DNA of 64,000 nt from Streptomyces endocoffeicus (GCF_016741935.1 NZ_JAERRG010000007.1:310001-374000); one strand, 5' to 3'; shown: positions 1 through 8,650, counted from the stretch's first letter. Program-made: numbers and translations. The notes: generated by a model not told the origin, from the sequence alone.

Positions 1-1
1 T

Positions 2-505
2 CTGGAGGGACGGGCGATAGCCCTGCTCGCCCGGCAGCAGCCGGTCGCCACCGATCTGCGGATCGTGGTGACCAGCCTGCGGATGAGCGCCGACCTGGAG
101 CGCTCCGGCGACCTCGCGCAGCACGTCGCCAAGCTGGCCCGGCTCCGCTTCCCGGACTCGGCCGTGCCGCACGACCTGCACGCCACGATCCTGGAGATGG
201 GCCAGCTCGCCCAGCGGCTGATGGCGAAGGCCGCCGAGGTCATCATCACCAAGGACGTCGACCTCGCGCTCCAGCTGGAGCAGGACGACGACGCGATGGA
301 CACCCTGCACCGCGCCCTCTTCCAGCACCTGATGGACGACCGCTGGAAGCACGGCATCGAGACGGCCGTGGATGTCACGCTGCTCGGCCGCTACTACGAG
401 CGGTTCGCGGACCACGCGGTCTCGGTCGCCAAGCGCGTGGTCTACCTGGTCACCGGTGAGCACGCCGACGAGATGTCCCCGCAGGGGGACGTCGAAGGGG
501 CGTGA
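2..505 (+). CDS. phoU: Phosphate transport system regulator PhoU (5' end outside window)
   Basis: The reading frame is open from the left edge, so the N-terminus is missing. The visible 167 residues are the second PhoU helical domain: the stretch ATDLRIVVTSLRM is followed by DLERSGDLAQHVAKLA, the family's conserved D-x-E-R-x-G-D-x metal-binding signature, and a second copy near the end reads YYERFADHAVSVAKRV. PhoU is a cytoplasmic protein that links the Pst phosphate transporter to the PhoR/PhoP two-component system and holds the Pho response off when phosphate is plentiful. In Streptomyces it normally lies divergent from phoR-phoP, which would be off the left edge. The C-terminus is acidic and ends inside a small tandem repeat. 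The identification is secure. Confidence 0.95.
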   Translation: MEGRAIALLARQQPVATDLRIVVTSLRMSADLERSGDLAQHVAKLARLRFPDSAVPHDLHATILEMGQLAQRLMAKAAEVIITKDVDLALQLEQDDDAMDTLHRALFQHLMDDRWKHGIETAVDVTLLGRYYERFADHAVSVAKRVVYLVTGEHADEMSPQGDVEGA

Positions 506-561
506 CCGCCGAAGGGGCCGTGCCGGTCGAAGGGGCCGTGACCGTCGAAGGGCGCGAACGG
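491..561. repeat. Four tandem copies of a 17-18 bp unit at the phoU stop
   Basis: Units at 491-507, 508-525, 526-543 and 544-561 share the core TCGAAGGGGC-CGTGACC with a few changes. The first copy contains the last phoU codons and its stop. No function is apparent; it is probably a replication-slippage expansion. Confidence 0.7.
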
Positions 562-685
562 CTACGGGGCGTGAGCGTCTGCGACGGTGTGCACCAAAGC
601 GCCGTCGACGCGCCCCTGCGCTCGGCCGCCGGGTCGTCGGCACCATGAGCAGCAGATGACGTGACCCCTCCCGAGGAGGAGACGC

Positions 686-811
686 ATGGCGGACCTCTCC
701 AAGCCCGAACCCGCTCCGACCCACCCCGTCGGCGCATGCGGCTGCGGCTCGGGCTGCGGCTGCGGCTGTCAGTCCGGCGGCCCGTGCCAGTGCGGCGGCA
801 ACTGCGGCTGA
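686..811 (+). CDS. Cysteine-rich metallothionein-like small protein (41 aa)
   Basis: A short ORF starts with ATG after a strong GAGGAG ribosome site 6 nt upstream. The product has a plain 17-residue N-terminus and then a Gly/Cys tail with eight cysteines at positions 18, 20, 24, 26, 28, 34, 36 and 40, arranged as CGC, CGCGC, CQC and a final C. This CxC-rich pattern is what metallothionein-like metal-binding peptides look like, so binding of soft metals (zinc, copper or similar) in the cytoplasm is the natural inference. There is no signal peptide or membrane segment. It lies 180 bp after phoU on the same strand and is followed by a strong terminator, so it may be read from phoU or from its own promoter. 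The function is inferred from composition only. Confidence 0.75.
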   Translation: MADLSKPEPAPTHPVGACGCGSGCGCGCQSGGPCQCGGNCG

Positions 812-872
812 CCGGCGACGACCGGCTCGACCCGCTCGACCGATACGACCCGTATGTACGACCCGTATGACA

Positions 873-907
873 GAGGGCCTGGGACCGATGACCGGTCCCA
901 GGCCCTC
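873..907 (+). terminator. Perfect 14-bp hairpin after the Cys-rich gene
   Basis: GAGGGCCTGGGACC at 873-886 pairs with its exact complement at 894-907 around a 7-nt loop. There is no long T tract, which is usual for Streptomyces terminators. It ends the phoU/Cys-rich transcript. Confidence 0.8.
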
Positions 908-960
908 GCGCGTCGGCCACGATTTCGTCGGCGCGTCCCGCCCGAGGTGCGGTCGACGCC

Positions 961-1212
961 GTGAGCGGCGAGCCTGGTCGTATGGAGGACAAGACCCCGG
1001 CCCCGGCTCGCGTCGTGGTGGACGAACCGCTGGACGGCCGCCGCCGTGTGCTGATCGACGGCGCCGACGTCGGAGTGGTGGTGAGCCCGGACGAGTTCCG
1101 GCGGCTCCTGCACCGCGCGGGTGTGATGGAAGAGGACGCGCCCCTCGACAACCCCGAGCTGATCGAATGGCACGGTGGCGGCCCCGACGACTGGCCCGCC
1201 GCGCCCCGATGA
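961..1212 (+). CDS. Small hypothetical protein (83 aa)
   Basis: I do not recognise a named family. The product is a small, acidic, soluble protein with a two-strand start (ARVVVDEPL, RRVLIDGADVGVVVSPDEF) followed by a helix (FRRLLHRAGV) and a Trp-containing acidic tail (LIEWHGGGPDDWP). It has no signal peptide or membrane segment. The start is GTG at 961 or, seven codons later, ATG at 982; neither has a strong ribosome site, and the shorter form loses nothing that looks structured. A hairpin at 1329-1364 probably ends the transcript. Codon use matches the surrounding genes, so I take it as real. Confidence 0.6.
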   Translation: MSGEPGRMEDKTPAPARVVVDEPLDGRRRVLIDGADVGVVVSPDEFRRLLHRAGVMEEDAPLDNPELIEWHGGGPDDWPAAPR

Positions 1213-1328
1213 CACACGCCGCCCGGCTCACGCACGCGCCCTGCTCACGTACACGCCCGGCTGACGCACGCTCGGCTGACGCGCGCGCTCAGGTGACGTA
1301 GCAGAGACGACAGAACCGCCACAACGTC

Positions 1329-1364
1329 CGGCGCCGGTCCCTCCCCTCGTGGGGACCGGTGCCG
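1329..1364 (+). terminator. Hairpin terminator
   Basis: A 13-bp stem (1329-1341 with 1352-1364) carries one G-U pair and a 10-nt loop. It lies 117 nt after the small hypothetical gene. Confidence 0.6.
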
Positions 1365-1733
1365 AACGCTGGAGCGGTGCCGATCCGCGCCGTACGGCTG
1401 CGGATCAGGGGGCCGGATCCGTGGTCGATGCGACCGCCGCCCCCGAGGGGACCTGCTTCACGGATCTCCGGGGCTCACGCGACGCGCCCGCGCCCACCGT
1501 CTCGTGACCGAGACGAAAGCTGACCGAGAACATGCGGTGCCATGGGTTGTCTCTCCGTGCGCTGAGCTGATGGCCTGGCTGGACGGCTCGTGGTGGATGC
1601 GCTATCGCGCCATGATCCTGCCAGCTGTGCCTCCCACCGAGGAGGTTCCGGTATCACGCCGCCGGTTTCTCCGCTGGTCAGCCATATAAAGTGAGTTTTC
1701 CGGTCCGGATGTCCAGCGCGGGGGAAGTAAGGA
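1365..1733. other. Gene-free upstream region of the STAND-WD40 gene
   Basis: No convincing gene is present. A 61-codon GTG-started frame at 1504-1689 has no recognisable features and poor codon bias. A TATAAA-like box at 1685-1690 is the best candidate -10 element for the STAND gene, but no clear -35 is seen. An AAGGAG ribosome site sits at 1728-1733. Confidence 0.4.
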
Positions 1734-4700
1734 GTGGAGACCTTGAGTTCCGACTCGGGGGCACGCATAGCCTTCGCGGAACGCCTCGCACTGCTGTACA
1801 GGGAGGCCGGTAATCCTCCCCTCAAGAGCGTGGCCGAGGCAGTCGTCCGACTCCAGCGGACCGATGAGCGGGGGCGGCCCGTACGGGTCTCCGCCCAGCG
1901 GATCAGCGACTGGCGACGAGCAAAGAACGTACCCGCCCAGTTCGCCGCCCTCGCGGCCGTCCTGCATGTCCTGATACCCGACGCACGGCGCTCGCGGCCC
2001 GTACCGGTGTCCCCGGGCCTGTACGACATGTCCCGCTGGCAACGGCTGTGGGAGCGTGCGCTGGCCGACCCGGTCGGCGAACGCCCCGCGCCGGCCGCGG
2101 AAGAGGAGGAAGGGCCCCCGGCCGAGGGCCCGGCGGTCCCCGGCGGCGTATGCCCGTACCGGGGCCTGGCCTCGTACCGCCGGCAGGACGCCCGGTGGTT
2201 CTTCGGCCGGGAGCGGAGCACGGACGCCCTCGTCACCCAGCTGCACGCGGCGGAGCAGACAGGCGGCCTGGTCGTGCTCGTGGGCGCTTCGGGGGCGGGG
2301 AAGTCCTCGCTGCTGAACGCCGGTCTGGTGCCCGCGCTGCGCACCGGGGCACCGGGCGACGGGGACGGCCGGGCGAGGGGCGTACTGCAACTCGTCCCGG
2401 GCGGCGACCCGCTCGCGGAGCTGGCCCGCCACATCCCCGAACTCGCGCGCATGGTCCCCACGGCGGAGGAACCGGAACCGGACCAACCGGAACCAGACCA
2501 GCCGGAACCGGACGAACCGGAACCGGACGCGGACGAGCGGGCGGCTGACGGACCACCAGCAGACGCACCGACAACAGACGCGCCACCAGCAGACGCGCCA
2601 CCAACAGAAAAATCGGCAACAGACAAACCGGCAGCAAACAATCCAGCCACACACGAACCAGCCGCCGAGCCCGGCACCCCGCAATTCACCCACGCGGTCC
2701 GCGAGGCCGTCACCGCGTGGGCGGACCGCGAGACGTCGTCCTCCGACGCCCGCCCCGTCGTGATCGTGGATCAGTTCGAGGAGGCGTTCACCCTCGGCTC
2801 CGACGAGGCCGACCGGCGTACGTTCATCCAGCTCCTCCACGCCGCCTGCACCCCCGCCGGCCCCGGCGAGCCGCCCCCCGTGCTCGTCGTCCTCGGCATC
2901 CGCGCGGACTTCTACGAGCTGTGCCTGGGCTACCCCGAACTGGCCGACGCGCTCCAGCACCGGCACATGGTGCTCGGGCCGCTGACCACCGCCGAGTTGC
3001 GCGAGGCGGTGACCGGCCCGGCCAAGGCGGTGGGTCTGGAGCTCGAACCGGGGCTCGCGGAGCTGATCGTCCGGGAGGTGAGCGCCGACGGCCCCCGTGG
3101 GACGCATGACGCGGGCGTACTGCCGCTCCTCTCCCACGCCCTGCTCGCCACCTGGCAGCGGCGGAAGGGCGGACGGCTGACGCTGGCCGGTTACCGCGCG
3201 GCGGGCGGCATCCAGGGGGCGGTGGCGGCGACCGCCGAGCGGGCCTGGTCCAGCCTCGACTCCGAGGCGCGCACGGCCGCGAGGCTGCTGCTCCTCCGGC
3301 TGGTCCGGCTGGGCGAGGACACCCAGGCCACCCGCAGACGGGGGACACGGCACCAGCTGGCGAGGGAGTCGACGGATCCGGGCAAGACGGAGGAATCGCT
3401 CGAAACGCTGGTCCGCGCCCGCCTGGTGACCCTCGACGCCGAGACCGTGGAGATCACCCATGAGGCGCTGCTCCACGCCTGGCCACGGCTGCGCGACTGG
3501 ATCGACGAGGACCGCAACGACCATCTGGTGCGCCAGCGGCTGGAGGAGGACGGCCGGTCCTGGGAGGGCTCGAACCGCGACTCGTCCCTGCTCTACCGGG
3601 GCTCCCGGCTGGAGCAGGCCCACACCTGGGCGAAGGCCGCGGGTGGCACCTATCTGACCCGTAGCGCGGTGGAGTTCCTCGCCGCCTCGGTCCGGCTGCG
3701 CAAGCGCACGGTGTGGCTCCGCCGTGGCGCGGTGTCGGCTCTGGTCGTACTGGCGGTGCTGGCCGCCGGTACGGCGGTGGTCGCGTGGCAGCAGCGGGAC
3801 GACGCGGTGTTCGAGCAGGTGGTCACCGAGGCCGATCGCTACCAGAACACGGATCCGTCGCTGTCCGCCCAGCTCGCCCTGGTGGCACACGATTTGCGGC
3901 CGCACGACGAGGCCACCAGGAACCGGCTGCTGTCGGTGGTGAACGCGCCGCTGGCCACGCCGCTGCACGGGCACACCGGCGCCGTCTACCTCACCTCGTT
4001 CAGCCCGAACGGGCGGCTGCTGGCCACCGCCAGCTACGACCGGACCGTCCGGCTGTGGGACGTGCGGGACCGGGCCCGCCCCAAACCGCTGGGCAAGCCC
4101 CTCACCGGCCATAAGAGCTGGGTGAGCAGTGCGGTCTTCAGCCCGGACGGCCGCACCCTCGCCAGCGCGGGCGACGACGGCACGATCCGGTTGTGGGACG
4201 TACGGGACCCCCGCCATCCGCGCCCGCTCGGCGCGCCCCTCTCCCACCACGACGGCACGATCTATCTGCTCGCCTTCAGCCCGGACGGGCGCACGCTGGC
4301 CACCGCCACGGAAGGTCGCGTCGTTCGCCTCTGGGACATGAGGCGCCCGGACCGGCCGACGGCGATCGGCGCGCTGACCGGCGCCAACGCCGCCGTGCGC
4401 TCCGTGGCGTTCAGCCCCGACGGGCGCACGCTGGCGGCCGCCGGCGACGATGCCTCGATCAGGTTGTGGAACATGGCCGATCCGCGCCGTCCGAAGCGGA
4501 TCGGCAAGGTGCTGACCGGCCACAAGGACCTGATCCACTCCGTGGCGTTCAGCCCGGACGGCCGGACCCTCGCCAGCGGCAGCGCGGACAACACCATCCG
4601 GCTGTGGGACGTCGGCGATCCGCGCCACGCGGAGCCGCTGGGCTCGCCGCTCACCGGGCACATCGGCCCCATCTGGTCGGTGTCCTTCAGCCCGGACGGA

Positions 4701-5930
4701 TCCATGCTCGCCGCCGCCAGCCAGGACAGTACGGCGAGTCTGTGGAACGTCAGCGATCCGGCGTACCCGTCGCAGGTCGGCGAGCCGCTCGCGGGGAGCA
4801 GCGGTGAGATGTACGCCCTGGGCTTCAGCCCCGACGGGCGGACCCTCGCCACCGGGAGCGGCGACAACACGGTCCGGCTGTGGTCGATCCCGACGTCGGA
4901 CATGGTCGGCCGGATCGGGGTGTTCCGCCCGGACGGGCGGGTGCTCGCCACGGCCGGGCGCGACGAGAAGGTCCGGCTGTGGAACGTGAAGGATCCCAAC
5001 CGGCCGGTGCCGCTGGGCGAGCCGTTCGACCCCGGGGAGGGCACGGTGCGGGAGCTGACGTTCACCCCGGACGGCCACACCCTCGCGATGATGACCGGAG
5101 ACCGCCAGGTGCGGCTGTGGAACGTCACCGATCCGACCCGGCCCGTTCCGTACCAGCCGCCCCTCCCCCTGCGGACCAGGTTCGCGGGCGCGCTGGGCTT
5201 CACGCCGGACGGGCGCATGATGGCGACCGCGTACAACGACAACACCATCCAGCTGTGGAACGTCAGCGACCCGTCGCACGTCCGCCGGCTCGGCAAACCG
5301 CTCACCGGCCACCGGGGCTACGTCAACTCCCTCGTCTTCAGCCCGGACGGCCGCACGCTGGCCAGCGGCAGCGCGGACAACACCATCCGGCTGTGGAAGG
5401 TGACCGACCCGCGCCACGCCACCCCGCGGGGCGGGCCGGTCACGGGCCACCTCGGACCCGTCAACGCGCTCGTCTTCACCCCGGACGGCCATACGCTGGC
5501 CAGCGGCAGCGACGACAACACGGTCCGGCTCTGGGACGTCACCGACCCCGGCAGGGTGACCCGGCTGCGGTCCCCGCTCACCGGCCACACCGACGCGATC
5601 GTGTCGCTGACCTTCAGCCAGGACGGAAACACGCTCGCGAGCGGCGGCAACGACAACGCGGTCCGGCTGTGGGACGTCACCGTCCCGTCCAAGGCCACGT
5701 CCATCGGCCAGTCGCTGAGCCCCAACGCCAAGACCGGCAACTTCCTGTCGTTCAGCCCGCACAGCCAGATGCTCGGGGTGTCCAGCGGCGCGGACACGGT
5801 CCGGCTGTGGAGCCTGGACGTGGACGAGGCGGTGCGTCGCATCTGCTCGATGACGCGAGGTGTGCTGACCCCGGAGAAATGGGACGAATACCTCCCCCGG
5901 CTGTCGTATGCGCCTCCGTGCGGTCGGTAA
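1734..5930 (+). CDS. nSTAND NTPase with 14 C-terminal WD40 repeats
   Basis: A very large signalling-type protein of 1,398 aa. Residues 1-95 form a helical, HTH-like N-domain common in actinobacterial members. A STAND-type NTPase follows, with Walker A GASGAGKSS at about 184-192 and Walker B VVIVDQFEEAF at about 342-352. Between them lies a roughly 70-residue Pro/Glu/Asp/Ala-rich insert built of EPDQP and DAPP repeats. A single membrane segment lies near 665-685 (ALVVLAVLAAGTAVVAW), followed by 14 WD40 repeats from about 745, enough for two seven-bladed propellers. The propellers would face outside if the NTPase is cytoplasmic. Repeat 8 lacks its first strand and the usual GH. The GTG start at 1734 touches the AAGGAG site; TTG at 1743 has better spacing (9 nt) and may be the true start. 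The likely role is a ligand-sensing switch; the substrate is unknown. Confidence 0.88.
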   Translation: METLSSDSGARIAFAERLALLYREAGNPPLKSVAEAVVRLQRTDERGRPVRVSAQRISDWRRAKNVPAQFAALAAVLHVLIPDARRSRPVPVSPGLYDMSRWQRLWERALADPVGERPAPAAEEEEGPPAEGPAVPGGVCPYRGLASYRRQDARWFFGRERSTDALVTQLHAAEQTGGLVVLVGASGAGKSSLLNAGLVPALRTGAPGDGDGRARGVLQLVPGGDPLAELARHIPELARMVPTAEEPEPDQPEPDQPEPDEPEPDADERAADGPPADAPTTDAPPADAPPTEKSATDKPAANNPATHEPAAEPGTPQFTHAVREAVTAWADRETSSSDARPVVIVDQFEEAFTLGSDEADRRTFIQLLHAACTPAGPGEPPPVLVVLGIRADFYELCLGYPELADALQHRHMVLGPLTTAELREAVTGPAKAVGLELEPGLAELIVREVSADGPRGTHDAGVLPLLSHALLATWQRRKGGRLTLAGYRAAGGIQGAVAATAERAWSSLDSEARTAARLLLLRLVRLGEDTQATRRRGTRHQLARESTDPGKTEESLETLVRARLVTLDAETVEITHEALLHAWPRLRDWIDEDRNDHLVRQRLEEDGRSWEGSNRDSSLLYRGSRLEQAHTWAKAAGGTYLTRSAVEFLAASVRLRKRTVWLRRGAVSALVVLAVLAAGTAVVAWQQRDDAVFEQVVTEADRYQNTDPSLSAQLALVAHDLRPHDEATRNRLLSVVNAPLATPLHGHTGAVYLTSFSPNGRLLATASYDRTVRLWDVRDRARPKPLGKPLTGHKSWVSSAVFSPDGRTLASAGDDGTIRLWDVRDPRHPRPLGAPLSHHDGTIYLLAFSPDGRTLATATEGRVVRLWDMRRPDRPTAIGALTGANAAVRSVAFSPDGRTLAAAGDDASIRLWNMADPRRPKRIGKVLTGHKDLIHSVAFSPDGRTLASGSADNTIRLWDVGDPRHAEPLGSPLTGHIGPIWSVSFSPDGSMLAAASQDSTASLWNVSDPAYPSQVGEPLAGSSGEMYALGFSPDGRTLATGSGDNTVRLWSIPTSDMVGRIGVFRPDGRVLATAGRDEKVRLWNVKDPNRPVPLGEPFDPGEGTVRELTFTPDGHTLAMMTGDRQVRLWNVTDPTRPVPYQPPLPLRTRFAGALGFTPDGRMMATAYNDNTIQLWNVSDPSHVRRLGKPLTGHRGYVNSLVFSPDGRTLASGSADNTIRLWKVTDPRHATPRGGPVTGHLGPVNALVFTPDGHTLASGSDDNTVRLWDVTDPGRVTRLRSPLTGHTDAIVSLTFSQDGNTLASGGNDNAVRLWDVTVPSKATSIGQSLSPNAKTGNFLSFSPHSQMLGVSSGADTVRLWSLDVDEAVRRICSMTRGVLTPEKWDEYLPRLSYAPPCGR

Positions 5931-5950
5931 CGACGTTGCGCGAACGTTGC

Positions 5951-5964
5951 GTGATCGCGGTCAC
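5951..5964. promoter_or_regulatory. Crp-like binding site
   Basis: GTGATCGCGGTCAC is a perfect GTGA-N6-TCAC inverted repeat, matching the CRP-family consensus used by Streptomyces Crp. It lies just after the STAND-WD40 stop and about 60 bp before a TTACGCTTAGGTA segment and the hairpin at 6028-6067. Confidence 0.55.
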
Positions 5965-6027
5965 AACTGCTCCCGCGAGGGAGGAGTCGGCTTCCCCACC
6001 CCGGTGGCCGCGTTACGCTTAGGTACA

Positions 6028-6067
6028 GCCCGACCGCTGGTGCATCCCCCGTCGCCAGCGGTCGGGC
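6028..6067 (+). other. Perfect 13-bp hairpin with a C-rich loop
   Basis: GCCCGACCGCTGG (6028-6040) pairs with its exact complement (6055-6067); the 14-nt loop contains CCCCC. It could be the terminator of the STAND-WD40 gene 98 nt upstream. It is also preceded by a promoter-like TACGCTTAGGTA segment and a Crp-like site, so it could instead be the start of a structured leader or small RNA. Confidence 0.55.
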
Positions 6068-6072
6068 GCTTC

Positions 6073-6211
6073 CATGTCCGGGGCATGCTCGGGCCATGTC
6101 CAGGGCGTGCCCGGGGCCATGTCGGGGGGACACTGGGCACCGGTGCGGCGGCGCGACAGCGCACGAGACCGCACCCCGCACCCGCACCCCGCACCCCGCA
6201 CCCCGCACCCA
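6073..6211. repeat. Two tandem-repeat tracts in the leader of the FkbM gene
   Basis: 6073-6128 holds five degenerate 11-12 bp units starting CATGTCCGGGG. From about 6165 to 6211 there is a run of GCACCCC/GCACCC heptamers. They fill the space between the hairpin and the methyltransferase start. Confidence 0.65.
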
Positions 6212-6239
6212 AGAAGACACCTCCCCACCTGGAGACCCC

Positions 6240-7163
6240 GTGATCCGCAGGCTCGACCAGGCCGCTCTCGACCTCGGCCGTGAGTACGTACGCCACGCGC
6301 CCTGGAGCGCCGGAAAGCGGGCCCTGGTCGAGCGCCACCTCAACGCCGCGCTGCGGGACCGCCCCCTGCACCGCCTGGCCCGTACGCGCTTCGGCGCCAC
6401 CTTCGCCGTCGACACCCAGGACCTCATCCAGCGGTACCTCTACCTCTTCGGCGTCTGGGAGCCCCATATGACGCGGTGGCTCCAGCGCCGGCTGAAGCCC
6501 GGGGACGTCTTCGTGGACGTCGGGGCCAACATCGGCTACTACAGCCTCCTCGCCTCCCCCCTCATCGGGCGCGCCGGGACGGTGGTGGCGATCGAGGCCT
6601 CACCGACGTTCCACCAGCTCCTCCAGCGCCACGCCCGGCGCAACGACCGCACCAACATCCGCGCCCTCAACGCGGCCGTCTCCGACCGCGACGAGCAGCT
6701 GACCTTCATCCTCGCCAGCTCCCGCAACATGGGCGCCAACAGCGTCGTCCCCTACGACGGCCCCGCCGAGTCCACCTTCGAGATCGCGGCCCAGCCCCTG
6801 CCCGACCTCCTCACCGACGACGAGATCACCAACGCCCGGGTCATCAAGATCGACGTGGAGGGCGCGGAGGGCAGTGTGATCCGCGGCCTCGTCCCCCTCC
6901 TCGACAAACTGCGCCCCGACGCCGAACTGACCGTCGAGGTCACCCCCCAGCGCATGTCCGACCTGGGCGACTCCGTAGAAGACCTGCTGACCACCCTCAA
7001 GGGCCACGGCTTCCACGTCTACCGCCTGCCCAACGACTACGCGGCAGGCAGCTACCCCGACGCCCTGCGGCGCGCACCGGAGGTTCCGGTCCGCTGGCGG
7101 GGGCCGGTCACGGAGGAAAGCGACCTGGTCTTCTCGCGGGTCGACGCGGAGACCCTGCCCTGA
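6240..7163 (+). CDS. FkbM-family SAM-dependent methyltransferase
   Basis: The protein is 307 aa starting at GTG 6240; upstream in-frame sequence is low-complexity repeat, so longer starts are unlikely. The SAM-binding fold is clear: motif I FVDVGANIGYYSL (residues about 92-104), motif II VVAIEASP, and the family's late motif VIKIDVEGAEGSVIRGL that defines FkbM-type enzymes. These enzymes O-methylate sugars, polyketides or cell-surface glycans; the substrate cannot be read from the sequence. It stands alone with a repeat-rich leader and ends 12 nt from the convergent DHFR-family gene. Confidence 0.88.
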   Translation: MIRRLDQAALDLGREYVRHAPWSAGKRALVERHLNAALRDRPLHRLARTRFGATFAVDTQDLIQRYLYLFGVWEPHMTRWLQRRLKPGDVFVDVGANIGYYSLLASPLIGRAGTVVAIEASPTFHQLLQRHARRNDRTNIRALNAAVSDRDEQLTFILASSRNMGANSVVPYDGPAESTFEIAAQPLPDLLTDDEITNARVIKIDVEGAEGSVIRGLVPLLDKLRPDAELTVEVTPQRMSDLGDSVEDLLTTLKGHGFHVYRLPNDYAAGSYPDALRRAPEVPVRWRGPVTEESDLVFSRVDAETLP

Positions 7164-7175
7164 GGGCTCGGGCGG

Positions 7176-7790
7176 CTACTGGTCGCCCTGGGGCAGGTGG
7201 GTCTTGGCGTCCTCGTAGGTGGCGTCGGCGGTGGACTCGGCCGGGGCGTAGACGAGGTGCAGCACACCGGTGCTGAACGTGGCGGAAGAGAGCAGTTTCA
7301 GCGGAATCGTGGTCTCGGCCTCGTCGAACAGCCGCATGCCCTTGCGGACGGCGATCGGGTGGACCAGCAGGTGCAGCTCGTCCAGCAGGCCGTGCGCCAT
7401 GAGCTGCCGGACGACGGAGACCGAGCCGCTGAGGGCGATGTCCCCGCCCGGTTCGTTCTTCAGCGCGGTGACGGCGTCCGCGAAGTCGCCCTTGAACAGC
7501 TCGGAGTTCCGCCAGGTGAAGCTGAGGTCCTGGCGGGACAGGACGATCTTGCGGGCGTCGCCGAGCTTCTTGGCGAAGTGGGCGTCCTCACCGCCCGCCG
7601 CCTCGCGGTCCGGCCAGGCTCCGGCGAAGCTGTCGTAGGTCTTGCGGCCGATGAGGAGGGTGTCGGACGCGCCGAGGACCGCGTCGACGGCGGCGCCCAT
7701 CTCGTCGTTGAAGTAGGGGAAGTGCCACTGGTCGGGCGCCTCCACGACCCCGTCGAGCGAGATGAACAGGCTGGCGATGATCTTCCTCAT
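7176..7790 (-). CDS. Dihydrofolate reductase family protein (RibD C-domain type)
   Basis: A cytosolic protein of 204 aa opening with RKIIASLFISLDGVVEAPDQW, the typical start of YyaP/RibD-C-like proteins, then LLIGRKTYDSFAGAWP and the nucleotide-binding IALSGSVSVVRQLMAHGLLDELHLLVHPI. The fold binds NADPH, but members of this branch are usually not essential DHFRs and their substrates are unknown. It is a single gene, convergent with the FkbM gene and with about 100 bp between its start and the end of the glycosyltransferase gene. Confidence 0.88.
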   Translation of the reverse strand: MRKIIASLFISLDGVVEAPDQWHFPYFNDEMGAAVDAVLGASDTLLIGRKTYDSFAGAWPDREAAGGEDAHFAKKLGDARKIVLSRQDLSFTWRNSELFKGDFADAVTALKNEPGGDIALSGSVSVVRQLMAHGLLDELHLLVHPIAVRKGMRLFDEAETTIPLKLLSSATFSTGVLHLVYAPAESTADATYEDAKTHLPQGDQ

Positions 7791-7889
7791 GATGCCCCTC
7801 CGTGGGATCCGTGGGATGCGGTCGGTGAGCTCTTCCTCCTCTCAGACCGGGGAGGCCGCACAAACTCATCGGTGGGGGCGAGCGGGTTT

Positions 7890-8648
7890 TCAGCGGGTGT
7901 CGTAGCGCCAGCCGTCCATGGCGGCCAGGACCCGGGCCCGCGCCTCGACCACCGCGAAGCGTGCCGCGCGCTCGGCCGCGTCGGTATGGGCGGACTGGCT
8001 GGTGACCTGGCCGGGCCACTTGCGGTAGAGCAGACCCGTCTCGGCGGTGAACCAGCCGCGGCTGACCGCGTTGAGGGCCATGAGGAGGCCGGTGTCCTCG
8101 GAGGCGGGGAGGGCCATCCAGCCGCCGAGGGCGAGGAGCAGGTCCCGGCGTACGAAGAGGGTGGCGGGGTGGACCTGGGCGCGGTGGTCGTTCGCCCGCC
8201 AGAATTCGAGGACCGCGCCGCGTGCGACGGGCCCCTGCGGCGGGTCCCCCTCGAAGCCGACGGTGGAGCCGTCGGGCAGCAGATCCAGGGCGCGGGAGGT
8301 GGCCCAGCCGAGATCGGGGTGGTCGGTGAGCGCGCGGAGGTCGCGGGCGAGGGCGCCGGGGGTGAGCATGTCGTCGGCGTCCAGCACCTTGACGTAATCC
8401 CCCTCGGCCCGGGAGAGCCCCATCATGCGCGCCATCGCGGCCCGGCCGGCCCGCCCCTGACCGAAGCTGACCCGGGCGTCATCGGGTACGTAAGGGCGTA
8501 CGGCGTCGGTCTCGCCGTCCTCCTGGATCACCCACTGCCAGTCCCAGCCGTCCGGCAGTTCCTGCTCGCGCAACGACTTGTGGGCGTCCGGCAGATGCGC
8601 GGCACCCGGGGCGTGCACCGCGGTGATGACGGTGATCGTGTTCGGCAT
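7890..8648 (-). CDS. Family 2 glycosyltransferase
   Basis: The protein is 252 aa and starts at ATG 8648 behind GAGGAGGTGGTGACC. It carries ITVITAVHAPG at the N-terminus (GT-A fold strand 1), AAMARMMGLSRAEGDYVKVLDADD with the DAD-type metal/nucleotide-sugar motif near residues 88-92, and a C-terminal acceptor region. No membrane helices, so it is probably cytoplasmic. Its start lies 2 nt beyond the stop of the GntR regulator, so the two are translationally coupled and presumably co-regulated. The acceptor is unknown. Confidence 0.85.
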   Translation of the reverse strand: MPNTITVITAVHAPGAAHLPDAHKSLREQELPDGWDWQWVIQEDGETDAVRPYVPDDARVSFGQGRAGRAAMARMMGLSRAEGDYVKVLDADDMLTPGALARDLRALTDHPDLGWATSRALDLLPDGSTVGFEGDPPQGPVARGAVLEFWRANDHRAQVHPATLFVRRDLLLALGGWMALPASEDTGLLMALNAVSRGWFTAETGLLYRKWPGQVTSQSAHTDAAERAARFAVVEARARVLAAMDGWRYDTR

Positions 8649-8650
8649 GG

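Noticed and set aside
1504-1689. 61-codon GTG-started frame upstream of the STAND gene
   Set aside because: No ribosome site, no recognisable sequence feature and weak third-position GC bias; left as non-coding.
1602-5762. 1,386-codon open frame antisense to the STAND-WD40 gene
   Set aside because: It is the mirror of a repetitive GC-rich coding sequence. Its translation is Arg/Val/Gly/Pro-rich with a repeat period equal to the WD40 blades and no domain.
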